Below are positions 1 to 10,416 of a stretch of DNA of 64,000 bases, piece after piece. Source of the DNA: Juglans regia (taxonomy: Eukaryota; Streptophyta; Magnoliopsida; Fagales; Juglandaceae); contig NC_049911.1 in assembly GCF_001411555.2 (NCBI RefSeq), positions 7,262,209 to 7,326,208 on the forward strand. The letters run 5' to 3'. The translations under genes and the position numbers were made by a program. The stretch's first letter is position 1. The number at the start of each line of letters is the position of its first letter. The notes below the pieces were generated by a model. That model saw nothing but the letters and a program-made list of their open reading frames with translations. It did not search any database and was not told where the DNA came from.

Positions 1-590
1 AGGAGCAGAATATGAATTTAGAGACTTTATTACGTGACTGTCTTTTTCTTTCATGTTGGTTGGGATTATGGTAATGTTTTGTTTATGACATGACATTATT
101 TTACCAACTCTTTATGTAATAAGCAATGTTTTATTTAAATTCGCAAGTCTCTTGCTGGCCATATGTATGTATGTAGGTAACATCTCTTACCTAACCACTA
201 CTGGGGAAGGGGGTGTTATGGTACCTCTTATGAATTTACCAATCAATTCTCTCTTTCTCCTTTATCCTTCCATAATCCGTCCGATTCTCGACTTCCATTA
301 TTTTATTTTATTTTTTTCTGATTTTCCTTTTCAGATCTCCTTTCTATTTCTTCATGAAAATTTCTAGAAAAAAGCAATATCAAAGTTTTCAACACTCATT
401 TTGTTTGCAATAGGATTGGAGATTCATGCAATGGGATTTTGGGTAAAATTCGTTTCACAGAGAAGAGGGGAGGAGAGGAGTATTCGGGTGAAAGAGAAGG
501 ATTTTGGGATGAGAGAGAATAATTGATTCTTTTATGAATCAATCGGTTTTGCCACGTAGAATGTGGGGTGTAAAAGGACTAAACCGACAT
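1..590. other. Intergenic, no gene
   Basis: AT-rich with a purine-rich stretch at about 458-520. The open frame at 152-367 is pyrimidine-rich and hydrophobic without a domain; not supported. Confidence 0.4.
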
Positions 591-596
591 ATATGA

Positions 597-597
<1 letters not shown>

Positions 598-627
<30 letters not shown>
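598..627. repeat. (AT)n microsatellite
   Basis: Uninterrupted AT run of about 30 bp. Confidence 0.9.
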
Positions 628-879
628 CTAGTAATAGAGTGACGTCCAATGGACGTTTGCCTAATTTAGTTAATTAAGAATATTATCATATTAAATTATG
701 TTAAAACTCAAATTATTTATATGGTTTTACTTTCTTAAAAATATGTAACAAAATTTCATTTATTTAATGATGAAATATTAGTATTTTATAAAATAAATTT
801 GATAGTTTATATATGACATGGTATTTATATTTTAATTATCTATTTTAAAATAGTTTAAATCAATGTTTAAATTTTTATC

Positions 880-1800
880 GTTGGATCAAATCTGGGACTT
901 AAAATGAAGGGTTGGGATTTAAATCCTCAAATCTTTCCTTTTCCCCTCATTTTTCCTTTCTCCCTCTCTCTCCTTTCGCTTCACGTCTTCCCTCTCTCTC
1001 ACCCGATGTCCTCCCTCAAGCAGGTGCCACCATGCGCCACCCTGCGGCGTCACTGACCACGTCACTGGCTTCCCCTCACGCCGGCGACCAAACCCTACCG
1101 TCGAAGCCCCTTAGCAGCTCCTTCCTTAGCCGCACGCGAGCAACCTGAAATGGGTCTCAACGCACGAGTTCTCCACCATTGCGCCACCGCGGCTCAGCCC
1201 TAGCTCCACCAAGCACCACCACCGAGTTCCCCTCACATTGTGGACCACTTCCATGGAACCCACCACCCGTAGCTCCTCCCTAGCCCCACCGACTCAGCGC
1301 CTCTACATGCACAAATTTCTCCCTGTAGCGCCACCATTAGCCAACCCCACGCCACCGCACCACCACGACGGCCTAGATCCAGTGCCTACAGCCCATGATG
1401 CCACCACCAGCCTTCAACGGCATCTCCCCTGCTCCTCCTTGCCCAGCTGAGCCTCTACCTCTACCATTTTGTGATTTTGTGAATTTGTAAATTTTGTGAT
1501 TTTGTAGAATTATGATGATTTACGATGAGTTTATGATCATCCTACGGTGATTTTGAGATGATTTACGGTGATTTTGTTTTGTGTTTGCTGTGATTGTTGT
1601 GATTTTGTGAATTTTTATATTTTGTGAGTTTGTAGAATTAGGATGATTTACGGTGAGTTTGTCATCACCCTACAATGATTTTGATATGATTTACGGTGAA
1701 TTTGGTTTGTGTTTACTGTGATTGCTGTGAGGTTGTGAGGTTGGAACATAAGTGGAAGACGGAAGTGGTCACTGTTCATTCATGTTCATCAACCGATAGA
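880..1800. other. CT/CCACC-rich repeat-like region
   Basis: Starts with a CT-rich stretch (TTTCTCCCTCTCTCTCC, about 957-975), continues GC-rich with many CCACC and GCCACC triplets to about 1445, then the 128-bp tandem repeat. Open frames (912-1148, 1238-1450) have no recognised domain. The layout resembles the CT-rich part of the solo LTRs, suggesting a retroelement LTR piece, but no ends were found. Confidence 0.35.
1470..1735. repeat. 2 x 128-bp tandem repeat
   Basis: TGTAGAATTA..GATGATTTACGRTGAGTTT occurs at 1503 and 1631, period 128, over about two units with substitutions. Within each unit GATTTTGTGA and GATGATTTACGGTGA recur at shorter spacing. Confidence 0.8.
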
Positions 1801-1977
1801 CTCTTTTAAGTATAAGGAGATATATATATATATATATAATATGTGTGTGTGGATGCATGCATGTTTCATTATTAATTACGTGAATTAATCAAAAGATGAA
1901 ACACGTACGCGTCATTTTGTCTAATTGTTTAATTGCCTTCATAAACTTTTGCTAACACTTTTTCCTTCCTTAATTTG

Positions 1978-1996
1978 CTCTCTCTCTCTCTCTCTC
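1978..1996. repeat. (CT)n microsatellite
   Basis: About nine CT units. Confidence 0.9.
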
Positions 1997-2264
1997 ACTC
2001 ATAATTTGGAGGTGGAGGAGAGTCCTAGTGAGTTTAAGTAAATTATAAACTTAAAAAATTCTTGTCATCAGTCACTATTTACTATCCTACACCCCACACT
2101 CTATGAAAAATACTCATACACTCTATGAAAGCACCCCCACATCCTATGAAAAAGCTATAAGTGTGGAGGGTGTGTTGTGAACAGTGGCTGATTTGTAGCA
2201 AAACTCAAAAACTTATTAATGATAAAAAAGCACTTGCATCGATCTCACGCTTAGATGATCAATG

Positions 2265-2265
<1 letters not shown>

Positions 2266-2326
<61 letters not shown>
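2266..2326. repeat. Compound (AC)n(AT)n microsatellite
   Basis: About 35 bp of AC repeats followed directly by 26 bp of AT repeats, just left of the hAT element at 2360. Confidence 0.92.
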
Positions 2327-2359
2327 CTCTTATATATTAAAAGCAACTATCGGTATATG

Positions 2360-2961
2360 TAAGGGTGTAATCGGTTTGGTTCGGCCCGGTTTTGAACAAA
2401 TTTATAACCGAAACGGTATATATCGGTTTTGAGATTTAAATAATCAACACCGTACCAGTTACACTCTTAAACCGGTACATCTGATTTTATCGGTTCTAGT
2501 ACGGTTTCGTATGGTTTTTTCGATATATTATATATAGTGTATATATATTATACTATATAATAATATAGTTATAGTATATTATAATATATAGTGATATAGT
2601 ATTAGTATATTTACTAATAATAGTCAAAATATATAGTTATTTATATATAATATTAAAATTTAATGTTATATTAATTAGAAATTTATCATATAATAAAAAT
2701 TATTTCATATCTAATTATATATATTACATAAAAAAATTATATATAATATAAAAAATCATATAAGAAATATTTTATATGATATAAAAAAATTAAAAATATA
2801 TATATAAACCGATCTGGTCCGGTGTTAGAAAAATTAAAATCGAAACAGGACTGATTTCAACCGGTTTTGAAAAAAATGAAACTAGTGTCGGACCGGACCA
2901 AAGCCACTATTCAGTTCGGTTCGATCTGGTTCATCGATTTGTTTTTCATTTTTTCACCCAA
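2360..2961 (+). mobile_element. hAT-type non-autonomous element
   Basis: 602 bp, begins TAAGGGTGTAATCGG and ends TTTTTTCACCCAA, flanked by the 8-bp direct repeat GGTATATG (2352-2359 and 2962-2969), the target-duplication length of hAT transposons. The terminal repeats are imperfect. The interior is AT-rich with ACCGGT/CGGTTTGGTTCGG motifs; no transposase. Confidence 0.65.
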
Positions 2962-3540
2962 GGTATATGAATATGAATGAATAGTATTTTTGTTTGACAC
3001 TTTTATTCCATTTATGCCCTTGTATGACTAGCTTTTATTACAATTTTGTCCTTGATAGAGTATTATGAACAGTAAATTTTTGTTTACTATTTTGTTTTCC
3101 TCATATGTCCCTCGTTTTATGAGCAAATGCCAATCTGTTTTATATAAAAAATCATATAAACCGATCAATATGAACCGATCCGATTTGGTTCAGTCCAATG
3201 TTAGAAAAATAAAAATAAGAACCGGATCGATTTCGACCGGTTTTGAGAAAAATGAAACCGGTACCAGACCAAACTGTACCAGACCAAACCCACTGGTTCG
3301 TTCTGTTCCGTTTTACTGATTCAAAAGTTTTTTTTTTCTTTTTCATTTTTTCACCCGTAGTTATATGAACATGAATGAATAGTGTTTTTGTTTGACAACT
3401 TTTATTTCGTTTATGCCCATATATGGCTGGTTGTTATTACAGTTTTGCCTTCGACCGAGTATTATGAACAATAAATTTTCGTCCACTATTTTTTCTCCAC
3501 AAATGTCCCTCGTTTTGTTCGTAAATTTCAATTTTGTCCC
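2800..3540. repeat. Direct duplication of about 380-400 bp
   Basis: Right half of the hAT element plus its right flank (2800-3140) is repeated at about 3155-3540: GTTAGAAAAAT (2824, 3200), TTTTTTCACCC (ending 2959, 3356), GAATGAATAGTRTTTTTGTT, GTATTATGAACARTAAATTT and ATGTCCCTCGTTTT occur in the same order. Short open frames here are repeat sequence. Confidence 0.8.
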
Positions 3541-4042
3541 TGTTTCTACTTTTCTTCTCTCACTCTCACCGACTACCAGCCCCATTGTAGCCGTCGAACT
3601 TGTCTCACTCAACCACCATCACACAGAGAGAAGAGCTTAATGGCGTGAGGCGGCACGACTTCTAGTTCGAGGTCGGATGAACAAGAAAACGACTATGGCA
3701 ACACGATCTCGCTGGGTTCAACCACAATCTCTTGCACTGAGAGCTTCTTCTACATGCAGTCTAGCAGTCATAGCCCAAGGTCACGCCCAAGCCCCACCTC
3801 TCTAAACCAGTTTCATCGCCGATGACCAAATTGAACACCATCCAGACACAACGCCCCTACTCCCTCGACCAGTCGGAGCCCAAGGTCACACCCATGTTGC
3901 TCGCGATGGCTCGAGGTTGTGCACGGCATCGCTGGAGCTACTAAGAGAGTAAAGAGAGAAGTCGACGGGGTGAGATGTAGATGAGAGGAGAAGGAGGAAG
4001 AGAGAGAGAGAGAGAGACATAGCGGCCACGGCAGTATGAGAT
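3541..4042. other. Repeat-like flank interrupted by the solo LTR
   Basis: GC-richer than its surroundings. Together with 6680-6830 it reads as one sequence once the solo LTR and one GAGAT are removed, so the LTR landed in an older repeat. No coding domain recognised. Confidence 0.4.
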
Positions 4043-6674
4043 TGTGATACCTCGTATTTACGTGTATTTTTTTTCATTAAGTAACTATTACATTTCTTAT
4101 GATTATGGACTTGTTTTAAATTTTAGATAATTTACGTGATATTATTTTATGACTTTTAACTGTGAAATTTAAATTCAATGTGTTTTATTGTTATTAATTA
4201 TTGTTCATGATATAAAATGATCTTTATTTTAAATTAATTTATTGTTGGATTTTATTATTATTTTATCTAAGCTATTCACTGCGTTTAAATTATTTTATTT
4301 AACTTGTTGTTTTGAAATAATTTTTGTTGGATCATTTGTGTGAACCAAGATGTGAGAATTGTATCTCATTTCTTTTCCTCCATTTTTCTTTTCTTCTCAT
4401 TTTCTTTTTCCCCCATTTCTCTCTCTCTCTCTCTCCTCGCGCACGCACGACACCTCCCCTCTCTCCTCGTGCATTTTCTTTCCTTTCCCAGCCTGCCGTT
4501 GTGTGCCTCCGTCCGGCGACATCGACCAATCCACTGCCTTCCCCACCGGTCGGCGACCCCACCCCTCCAATCTCAGCTCCTCCCGCGCCACTGTTTGCTC
4601 CCATGCGCAACACTAAGCTGCGGCATTCTTTGTGCTCACGCGCCGCCGTCGCGCTACCACCGGCCACCATTTCTTCACAACTTCATCATCGACCTCCTAG
4701 CAACCCAATGCACCCAACCCCAGGTCTGATCTGCCACCGGTGAAGCACATTCATCAATATTGTCGTTTTGGATTTTGTGGTCTTCAACCGCACTTTACGC
4801 CGCCACCCACGGCCAACCACCACCACTATTGGTTTTACCGACATCCCTAAGCCTTTCCCTATCAATCTCGGGCCTTGGTTTGTCCCCTTTCAAAAGTGAG
4901 TTTTTGAGACCCACGGCCACAGTGCATTTTGCACTATTCAGTTGTTGTACCGCCACTTCTAGCATCTTTGTGATCTTTCAAAAATTATATTATAGCATTG
5001 TAAGTATTTTCCCAAAAAACTTTTGAGATTTAAATGTATTTTGTGTGCTAACTCATATTTACTATGAATTGATTGGTTGTGCCGGACTGAGTCCGAGGAG
5101 TATGAGGTTCGGTTGGATTGGATTATGGAGTTGTTCGGGTGATTGGTTTATGATGTGAGATTTGTTGGTTGTTTCGGATTTAAATTTTGGTGTTCTGAGG
5201 TTGATATTGGTTATGGTGGATATTGATAATTTTAGAAAGTGATGATATATTTTGGGATTATGAGGGTTTTAAGTTTTGAGGAATTAAAATAAGTTATTTT
5301 AGAAGTTTAAGCTTAAATATCGAAATACGTGATTGATTGGAAACTTACAGAAATTATGTAATTATTTTTACAGGTGACGATTTATAGTCGACTCGACATA
5401 TTTTTGAACAAATTTTTGAAAAGTTAAGAAGTCCAAGTAAGTGGCGTTCCTATGCTAAATTTGTATAGAAATAAATAAACTGGGATTGGTTTGTAGAAAA
5501 ATGTGCATGTTGTTTTAAAAAGAAAATGTGAAAAACAACCTCAATATATATTTTGCATTCACTTATGAGATATGTATGAAAGATAAAAGAAATGTTTTTG
5601 ACATGAATAGTGTAGACATGAGCAATATTTGACATGATTATGAAATATGCAAAAGAGCGAATATGATATCATTGAGATTTTTATGCATGTGATATGAAAT
5701 GATTTGGATCTGTTTTTGATCAAATGGGAATGATATGAATATGTTTCACACGTATTTTGATATGATATCGATATGATAAAACTTTGGCATACTTATCTGT
5801 TCTGAATCTGATTCTGAATATGGTTCTGATATGATGATACTAGTTCACTTGATATGGTTGGTACCAACATGATATGATATGATATGATATGAGTGCACCC
5901 ATTTTAGAAACAAAGTGGTCTTTTTACGTGTTCTTTCCTGTGTGCACACTCGGGGCTCCGAGATTGAAAAATGGGAAGTTCATCATATGACACTGCCTGG
6001 TTAGGCCACCGGGGATAGCACAACCCTACCACGGGGGTTAAACATGGTATATGATACGATACGATACGATATGATAAGATGAAGTTGTTCAGGTATGTTA
6101 TGCCAAAGCGTTTTTGAATGTGAAACGGATCTTTAAATATTAATAGTTGATTTTGAGTATGAAAAGATTGAAAAGTCGTTCTAATTTTCTGATAACACGT
6201 TTTTCTGAGATCTGCATATAAAAATAAAATGTTTTGTTTTTGCATACTGAACTTTCTGGAAATGCTCATGTTTACATACTAGTATATGTTTTCTGCTTAC
6301 TGAGTTGTTGATAACTCACCCCTTATCTCCACAATATTTTTCAGATGACTTGAATGTTCCAGTTGAGGATCAAGAATATGGAGCATGGGTGAGAGGAATT
6401 AAGAATGATGGTTTAAGCATAGAAGGTTTATATGGGTATTGAGGATTTTCATTTAGTAAGTTTGTTGTGCTCTAATGATGTGATTTGTTGGGAGGGTTGA
6501 TGTTTATATTAAGACTTTGTATTGTCTTAGAATAATTGAACTAGAGTATTTTATGTGAATTAATGAGTTTTTTGTGCGATAGAGAAAAATTAGAGTATGT
6601 ATACTATGTGGATGAAAAATGATTTTTAGGTGATATGAGTTAATTCTCCGGACCCTCGGAGAAAGGGCGTTATA
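4043..6674 (+). mobile_element. Solo LTR (about 2.63 kb), same family as 56435-58980
   Basis: Begins TGTGATACCTCGTA and ends GGGCGTTATA (CA end mutated to TA), flanked by the 5-bp target duplication GAGAT (4038-4042 and 6675-6679). It aligns by eye along most of its length with the minus-strand copy, e.g. TGACGATTTATAGTCGACTC at about 5376 and the GATAACTCACCCCTTATCTCC region at 6310-6330. Only one 61-bp unit (about 6000-6050) is present here. Open frames at 4324-4743 and neighbours are CT/CCACC-rich LTR sequence. Confidence 0.88.
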
Positions 6675-6679
6675 GAGAT

Positions 6680-7830
6680 GGAGCTATCGACAATTGTGGA
6701 GGTCATTGGAGTGAGAGAAGGGAAACCCCCAGGGGGAAGGACGACATGGGGAGAGATAGGGAGAAAGAAAAGAAAGAGAGGAAGAAAGAACAGGAATTAG
6801 GATTTTAGGCAATCTGATCTTAGCACTACGCGTGTCCCGTTTTTAATCTAAGGGTGGAAATAATACATGAAGAAATAAGATAGGAAGAAATAGAGAAAAT
6901 ATATATGGAAGGGAAATACACTATATTTTAAAACAAAAAGTTTTATTCTTGATCAAAAAATAATATTCTTCATCATAAAAAAAAAATAATGAATTTTAAT
7001 AAATATTTCTGAGGAGAAATAAAATCATTTAAGTAAGTAGAGTTTTTAACATAAAATAAAACGAGGAACATTAAATAATATTTCTAAAAAAAATGAAAAT
7101 CATTTAAATAAAATAAATTTTTAAAATTATATTATTTTCGGGTTCTAAAATTTAAAGAGACTTACTTGAAGAATAGACTTGGTTCATTAACACAAAAAAC
7201 ACCCCATTTAAAATAATTTTAGACTTCTAAAATATTTGAAAGATTTTCAAACACTTGGCTAAATTTAAAAATCATCTACTAAATTTAAAATAAATATTTG
7301 AGATGTCTCCAAGATTTCTTAAAATTCTAAATTTTTTTCATATAGGAACATTTATTGTATCTACAAACCATTGTGAAGCAGACTTCAAAGAAGAATGGAT
7401 CATACACCTTGATACAAAATTAGATGAATTACAACAACAACGGTATAAGAGATTCAACGTCCTCTCCATTCATGGAGTAACTTAATAAATAACATCAATT
7501 CTAGATATATATTTCCCTCGAACTATTAAAAAATACTTTTTTTTAACTAAAAAAACTTTTGGCTTGTATATGATGTTGATCCGAAATCTATCTTTCAAAT
7601 AGTTTTTTTGACACTTTTTTTATATATGTTGTTACGAGATAATGATTTTTTTTTATTTAGAATATTTTACTTAATTTTTTAAATTTTTTAAATAAATTGC
7701 TACTATAATCTATTTTTATGAAAATATTTTACTTTCTGGCAGACTTTTTATTTATTCACCCAAATAAATAAATTATCAATTGGGCAAATTCTACAAAACC
7801 GAATAAAAATTATATGAAAAATTATATTCA
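6680..7830. other. Intergenic, no gene
   Basis: Purine-rich start (to about 6800), then very AT-rich. A 60-codon frame at 7303-7485 (CEADFKEEWIIHLDTKLDEL) looks mildly protein-like but matches nothing recognised. Confidence 0.35.
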
Positions 7831-7915
7831 TCATTCTCACACCATATATTATACATAATTTTTTTTATATATAAAATATATAGTATATGAATGATGAGTA
7901 GAAGAATTTAATTAG
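7830..7915. repeat. Small AT-rich inverted repeat (MITE relic)
   Basis: ATATTCATCATTCTCACACC on the left and GTATATGAATGATGAGTAGA on the right form an imperfect hairpin, similar in ends to the element at 25791. Confidence 0.35.
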
Positions 7916-7991
7916 TTTAGAAAAAATAAAACCAAAAAGAAAAATTTTTAAAATGTTGTAAAAAAAATATAGTGTGCGGTGAATGACACAC

Positions 7992-8268
7992 ACTTAAAAG
8001 GGAATTAACAAAAGGGGATTACTTAAAGAGCAATGCCACACAACCTCTCCAACCTCCACACACTACATTTTTTTAAATTTTTAAACTTTTTAATATTTTT
8101 TTTGAGTTTATTCTTTTTAAACTAATTCAATTATTTTATTCATTATTCATATATTAAATATTTGATAAAAGAAAAAAAATAATAAAAATTAAAAAAAAAG
8201 TATAGTGTGTGAAAGTTGTGTGAATAGTAAGAAATTGTATAAATTTGTTCTTACTTAAAAGGGAATTA
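7992..8268. mobile_element. Palindromic MITE between 17-bp direct repeats
   Basis: CACACAACCTCTCCAACC with CACACACTACATTTTTTT on the left mirrors AAAAAAAGTATAGTGTGTG with AAAGTTGTGTGAATAG on the right, around an AT-rich core (about 8035-8235). ACTTAAAAGGGAATTAA occurs on both sides (about 7992-8008 and 8252-8268), which may be an unusually long target duplication or an older repeat. Confidence 0.5.
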
Positions 8269-8793
8269 AGAAAACAGAGTTTGGCACATGCATATGCAGG
8301 CCACGACTATGACACTAAATGAGTGCAATACTCTATCTTTATCTTATCAACTTGCGTGACACATTTGTTAAGGTTCTCTAATTAGATGGCATAAGATCTG
8401 ATCTCAAATAGGAGAACCAATTTCAAAGTCCCACCTCTTGTAACAATTAAAGAGCTTCAAGCCAGATTGATAAAGTAGTCAAATAAGGAATTCTGATACA
8501 TCCCCTAATGCACATAAGGTCATCGATTCAATTTCGTCTCGACCGTGAGAGATATAATTCAAGCCGCATGCAAATCCTTGCCAATCCAGTCGTGTTTTGT
8601 CGTTAACATTATCAGCACGTGCTCATCTTGTGCTTCAGTATTGAAAGCAAAAGGCTTTTTTTTTTTTTTTTTTAAAAAGAAGGAAGATTCTCCAAAGTTT
8701 AACTGTTGCATTAATTTGCAATTTCATCATTCAATGCACTCTTCATTTTTTTGAAAGTCAATGCATGGTAGATGGGGACCATTTGGCAAGCAG

Positions 8794-8796
<3 letters not shown>

Positions 8797-8827
<31 letters not shown>
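8797..8827. repeat. (AT)n microsatellite
   Basis: About 31 bp uninterrupted. Confidence 0.9.
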
Positions 8828-8832
<5 letters not shown>

Positions 8833-8911
8833 TGGTTATCTTCCTAATTATTTATTGCCCATTTTTTAGTTCATACTTCGTATATATCTCCTAGGATAAG
8901 AACATAGACAA

Positions 8912-9095
8912 AAAGAGCCAAACTAAATATTCTTCGAATAAAATATTATTAAAATATTAATTTTTAATATTATTATTATTTTAAAATTTAAAAGAGTTAA
9001 ATTATTTATTATATTTTTTATAAGAATTTATAAAAATTATAATGATATGATGAGATGGGATGTGTTGAGATGAACTCTCAATCCAAACGAAACCT
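8912..9095. mobile_element. MITE of the GATGAGATG family, copy b
   Basis: AT-rich core (AAAATATTATTAAAATATTA, TTATTTATTATATTTTTTAT, TTATAAAAATTATAATGA) followed by ATGATGAGATGGGATGTG and CTCAATCCAAACGAAACC. The same order is found at 9180 and, diverged, at 16602. Confidence 0.5.
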
Positions 9096-9179
9096 TATAA
9101 TTTTGGAGCCCTTTCACCTTCAAATTCTCGATCATTTCTCATTTTACATCCTAAAGTAAAAAAAAAAAAACTTAAAGTT

Positions 9180-9463
9180 AGGTTTAGATAGTGAGTTGTG
9201 ATGAGATGAGATGAATTGAGATGAAAATTAAAAGTTGAATAAAATATTGTTAAAATATTATTTTTTAATATATTATTATTTTAGAATTTGAAAATTTTTT
9301 TTTTTGATAAGTAAAAAAAGATTGGGTAGAATCTTGATGGGCCAGAATTTTTTTTTGAAAAAATTGAATTATTTATTGTATTTTATGTGAAAATTTATAA
9401 AAATTATAATCATGAGTTGAGAAAAGATGAGACGGATTGAAAGTATTTCTCAATCCAAACTGA
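9180..9463. mobile_element. MITE of the GATGAGATG family, copy a
   Basis: Starts AGGTTTAGATAGTGAGTTG and ends TCTCAATCCAAACTGAG, an imperfect inverted repeat; GATGAGATGAGATGAATTGA near the left end. A T-rich insertion with TTGATAAGTA and GGTAGAATCTTGATGGGCC sits at about 9292-9350. Confidence 0.55.
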
Positions 9464-10416
9464 GCTAAACTGTAAATATGTTCCACTTAATTTTCACTCT
9501 ATATTTATATGATCTGGCCCATCAAGATTCTAGTATTCTACCCACCAATGTTGCTAGAGTTCTTGCTAGTTTGAAACTACACAATAGGCCGAGAAAAAGA
9601 ATAATAAATGATGCTAATTTTTTCTGGTGAAGGTTATTAAATAAGTCAGTACCTTACACTTTTGCACACAATTCTTATTGATCGAAATAGTATATCCCAC
9701 AAAACACAATTACATTATAATAATGAAGTATATAGAGGGAAACATTGATCAAAATATTGATATTATTGTTATGTTTTCATCTGCAGAAGAGAACAGGTGA
9801 AGATCATCAGCTAATTGAGTGGGCCCTGTGATCACCAGGGTGTGTACATTGAAGTTTATCCAACACGAAAGTTCACAATGGATAAGGAAAAGCTGAAAAG
9901 ATAAATTCCTATTAGTTCATGGACCTATATAGACAGATTAGAGAATGTTGGAGTCTTCATCATTAGATCGAGAGGGAAGCTTCTTTTAAATGTTAATCAC
10001 AAAAGACATGCATTTTCATGTTCATGATCATTGCCTATGAGAATCCGAACGAGTATTATCAAAATGATCGCCTGTGAGAATCCAATTTTCCAGAGAAAGA
10101 AAGTATAACATGGCTTGATAAAGCTTATAATTATTGATGCATCTTTATTTTTAAAAATGTTTTAATGGTAGTGTCATACATGCATCAAGAATTACAAAAG
10201 TGCAGATATTCTAGACTACAAATAACAAGCATTAACTATTTACAAGTTACAAGATGCATGTCTCATACTACAAAGAACTCAAACTTATAAGTAAATACCT
10301 TAAAAACAAAATCTTGGTGCAATCATGAAGTTTAGGAGCACACTTCTCAGAGCCACGTTTCCTCAAGGACCAACAGAAAACGACAGGCCGGTCAAGGGTA
10401 CTTTTTACTAAAGTAC
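9464..10416. other. Flank and 3' UTR of the MPK7-like gene
   Basis: The segment 10200-10416 is the likely 3' UTR (minus). The rest is intergenic with no recognised coding sequence. Confidence 0.4.

Noticed and set aside
912..1450. Open frames in CCACC-rich sequence
   Set aside because: Low-complexity Pro/Ser/Thr translations in several overlapping frames without any domain; typical of GC-rich repeat sequence.
4324..4743. 139-codon and overlapping frames on both strands
   Set aside because: They lie wholly inside the solo LTR at 4043-6674, and a related stretch recurs in the second LTR copy.
7303..7485. 60-codon frame, mildly protein-like
   Set aside because: No family recognised, no splice context and very AT-rich surroundings; mentioned only in the flank description.
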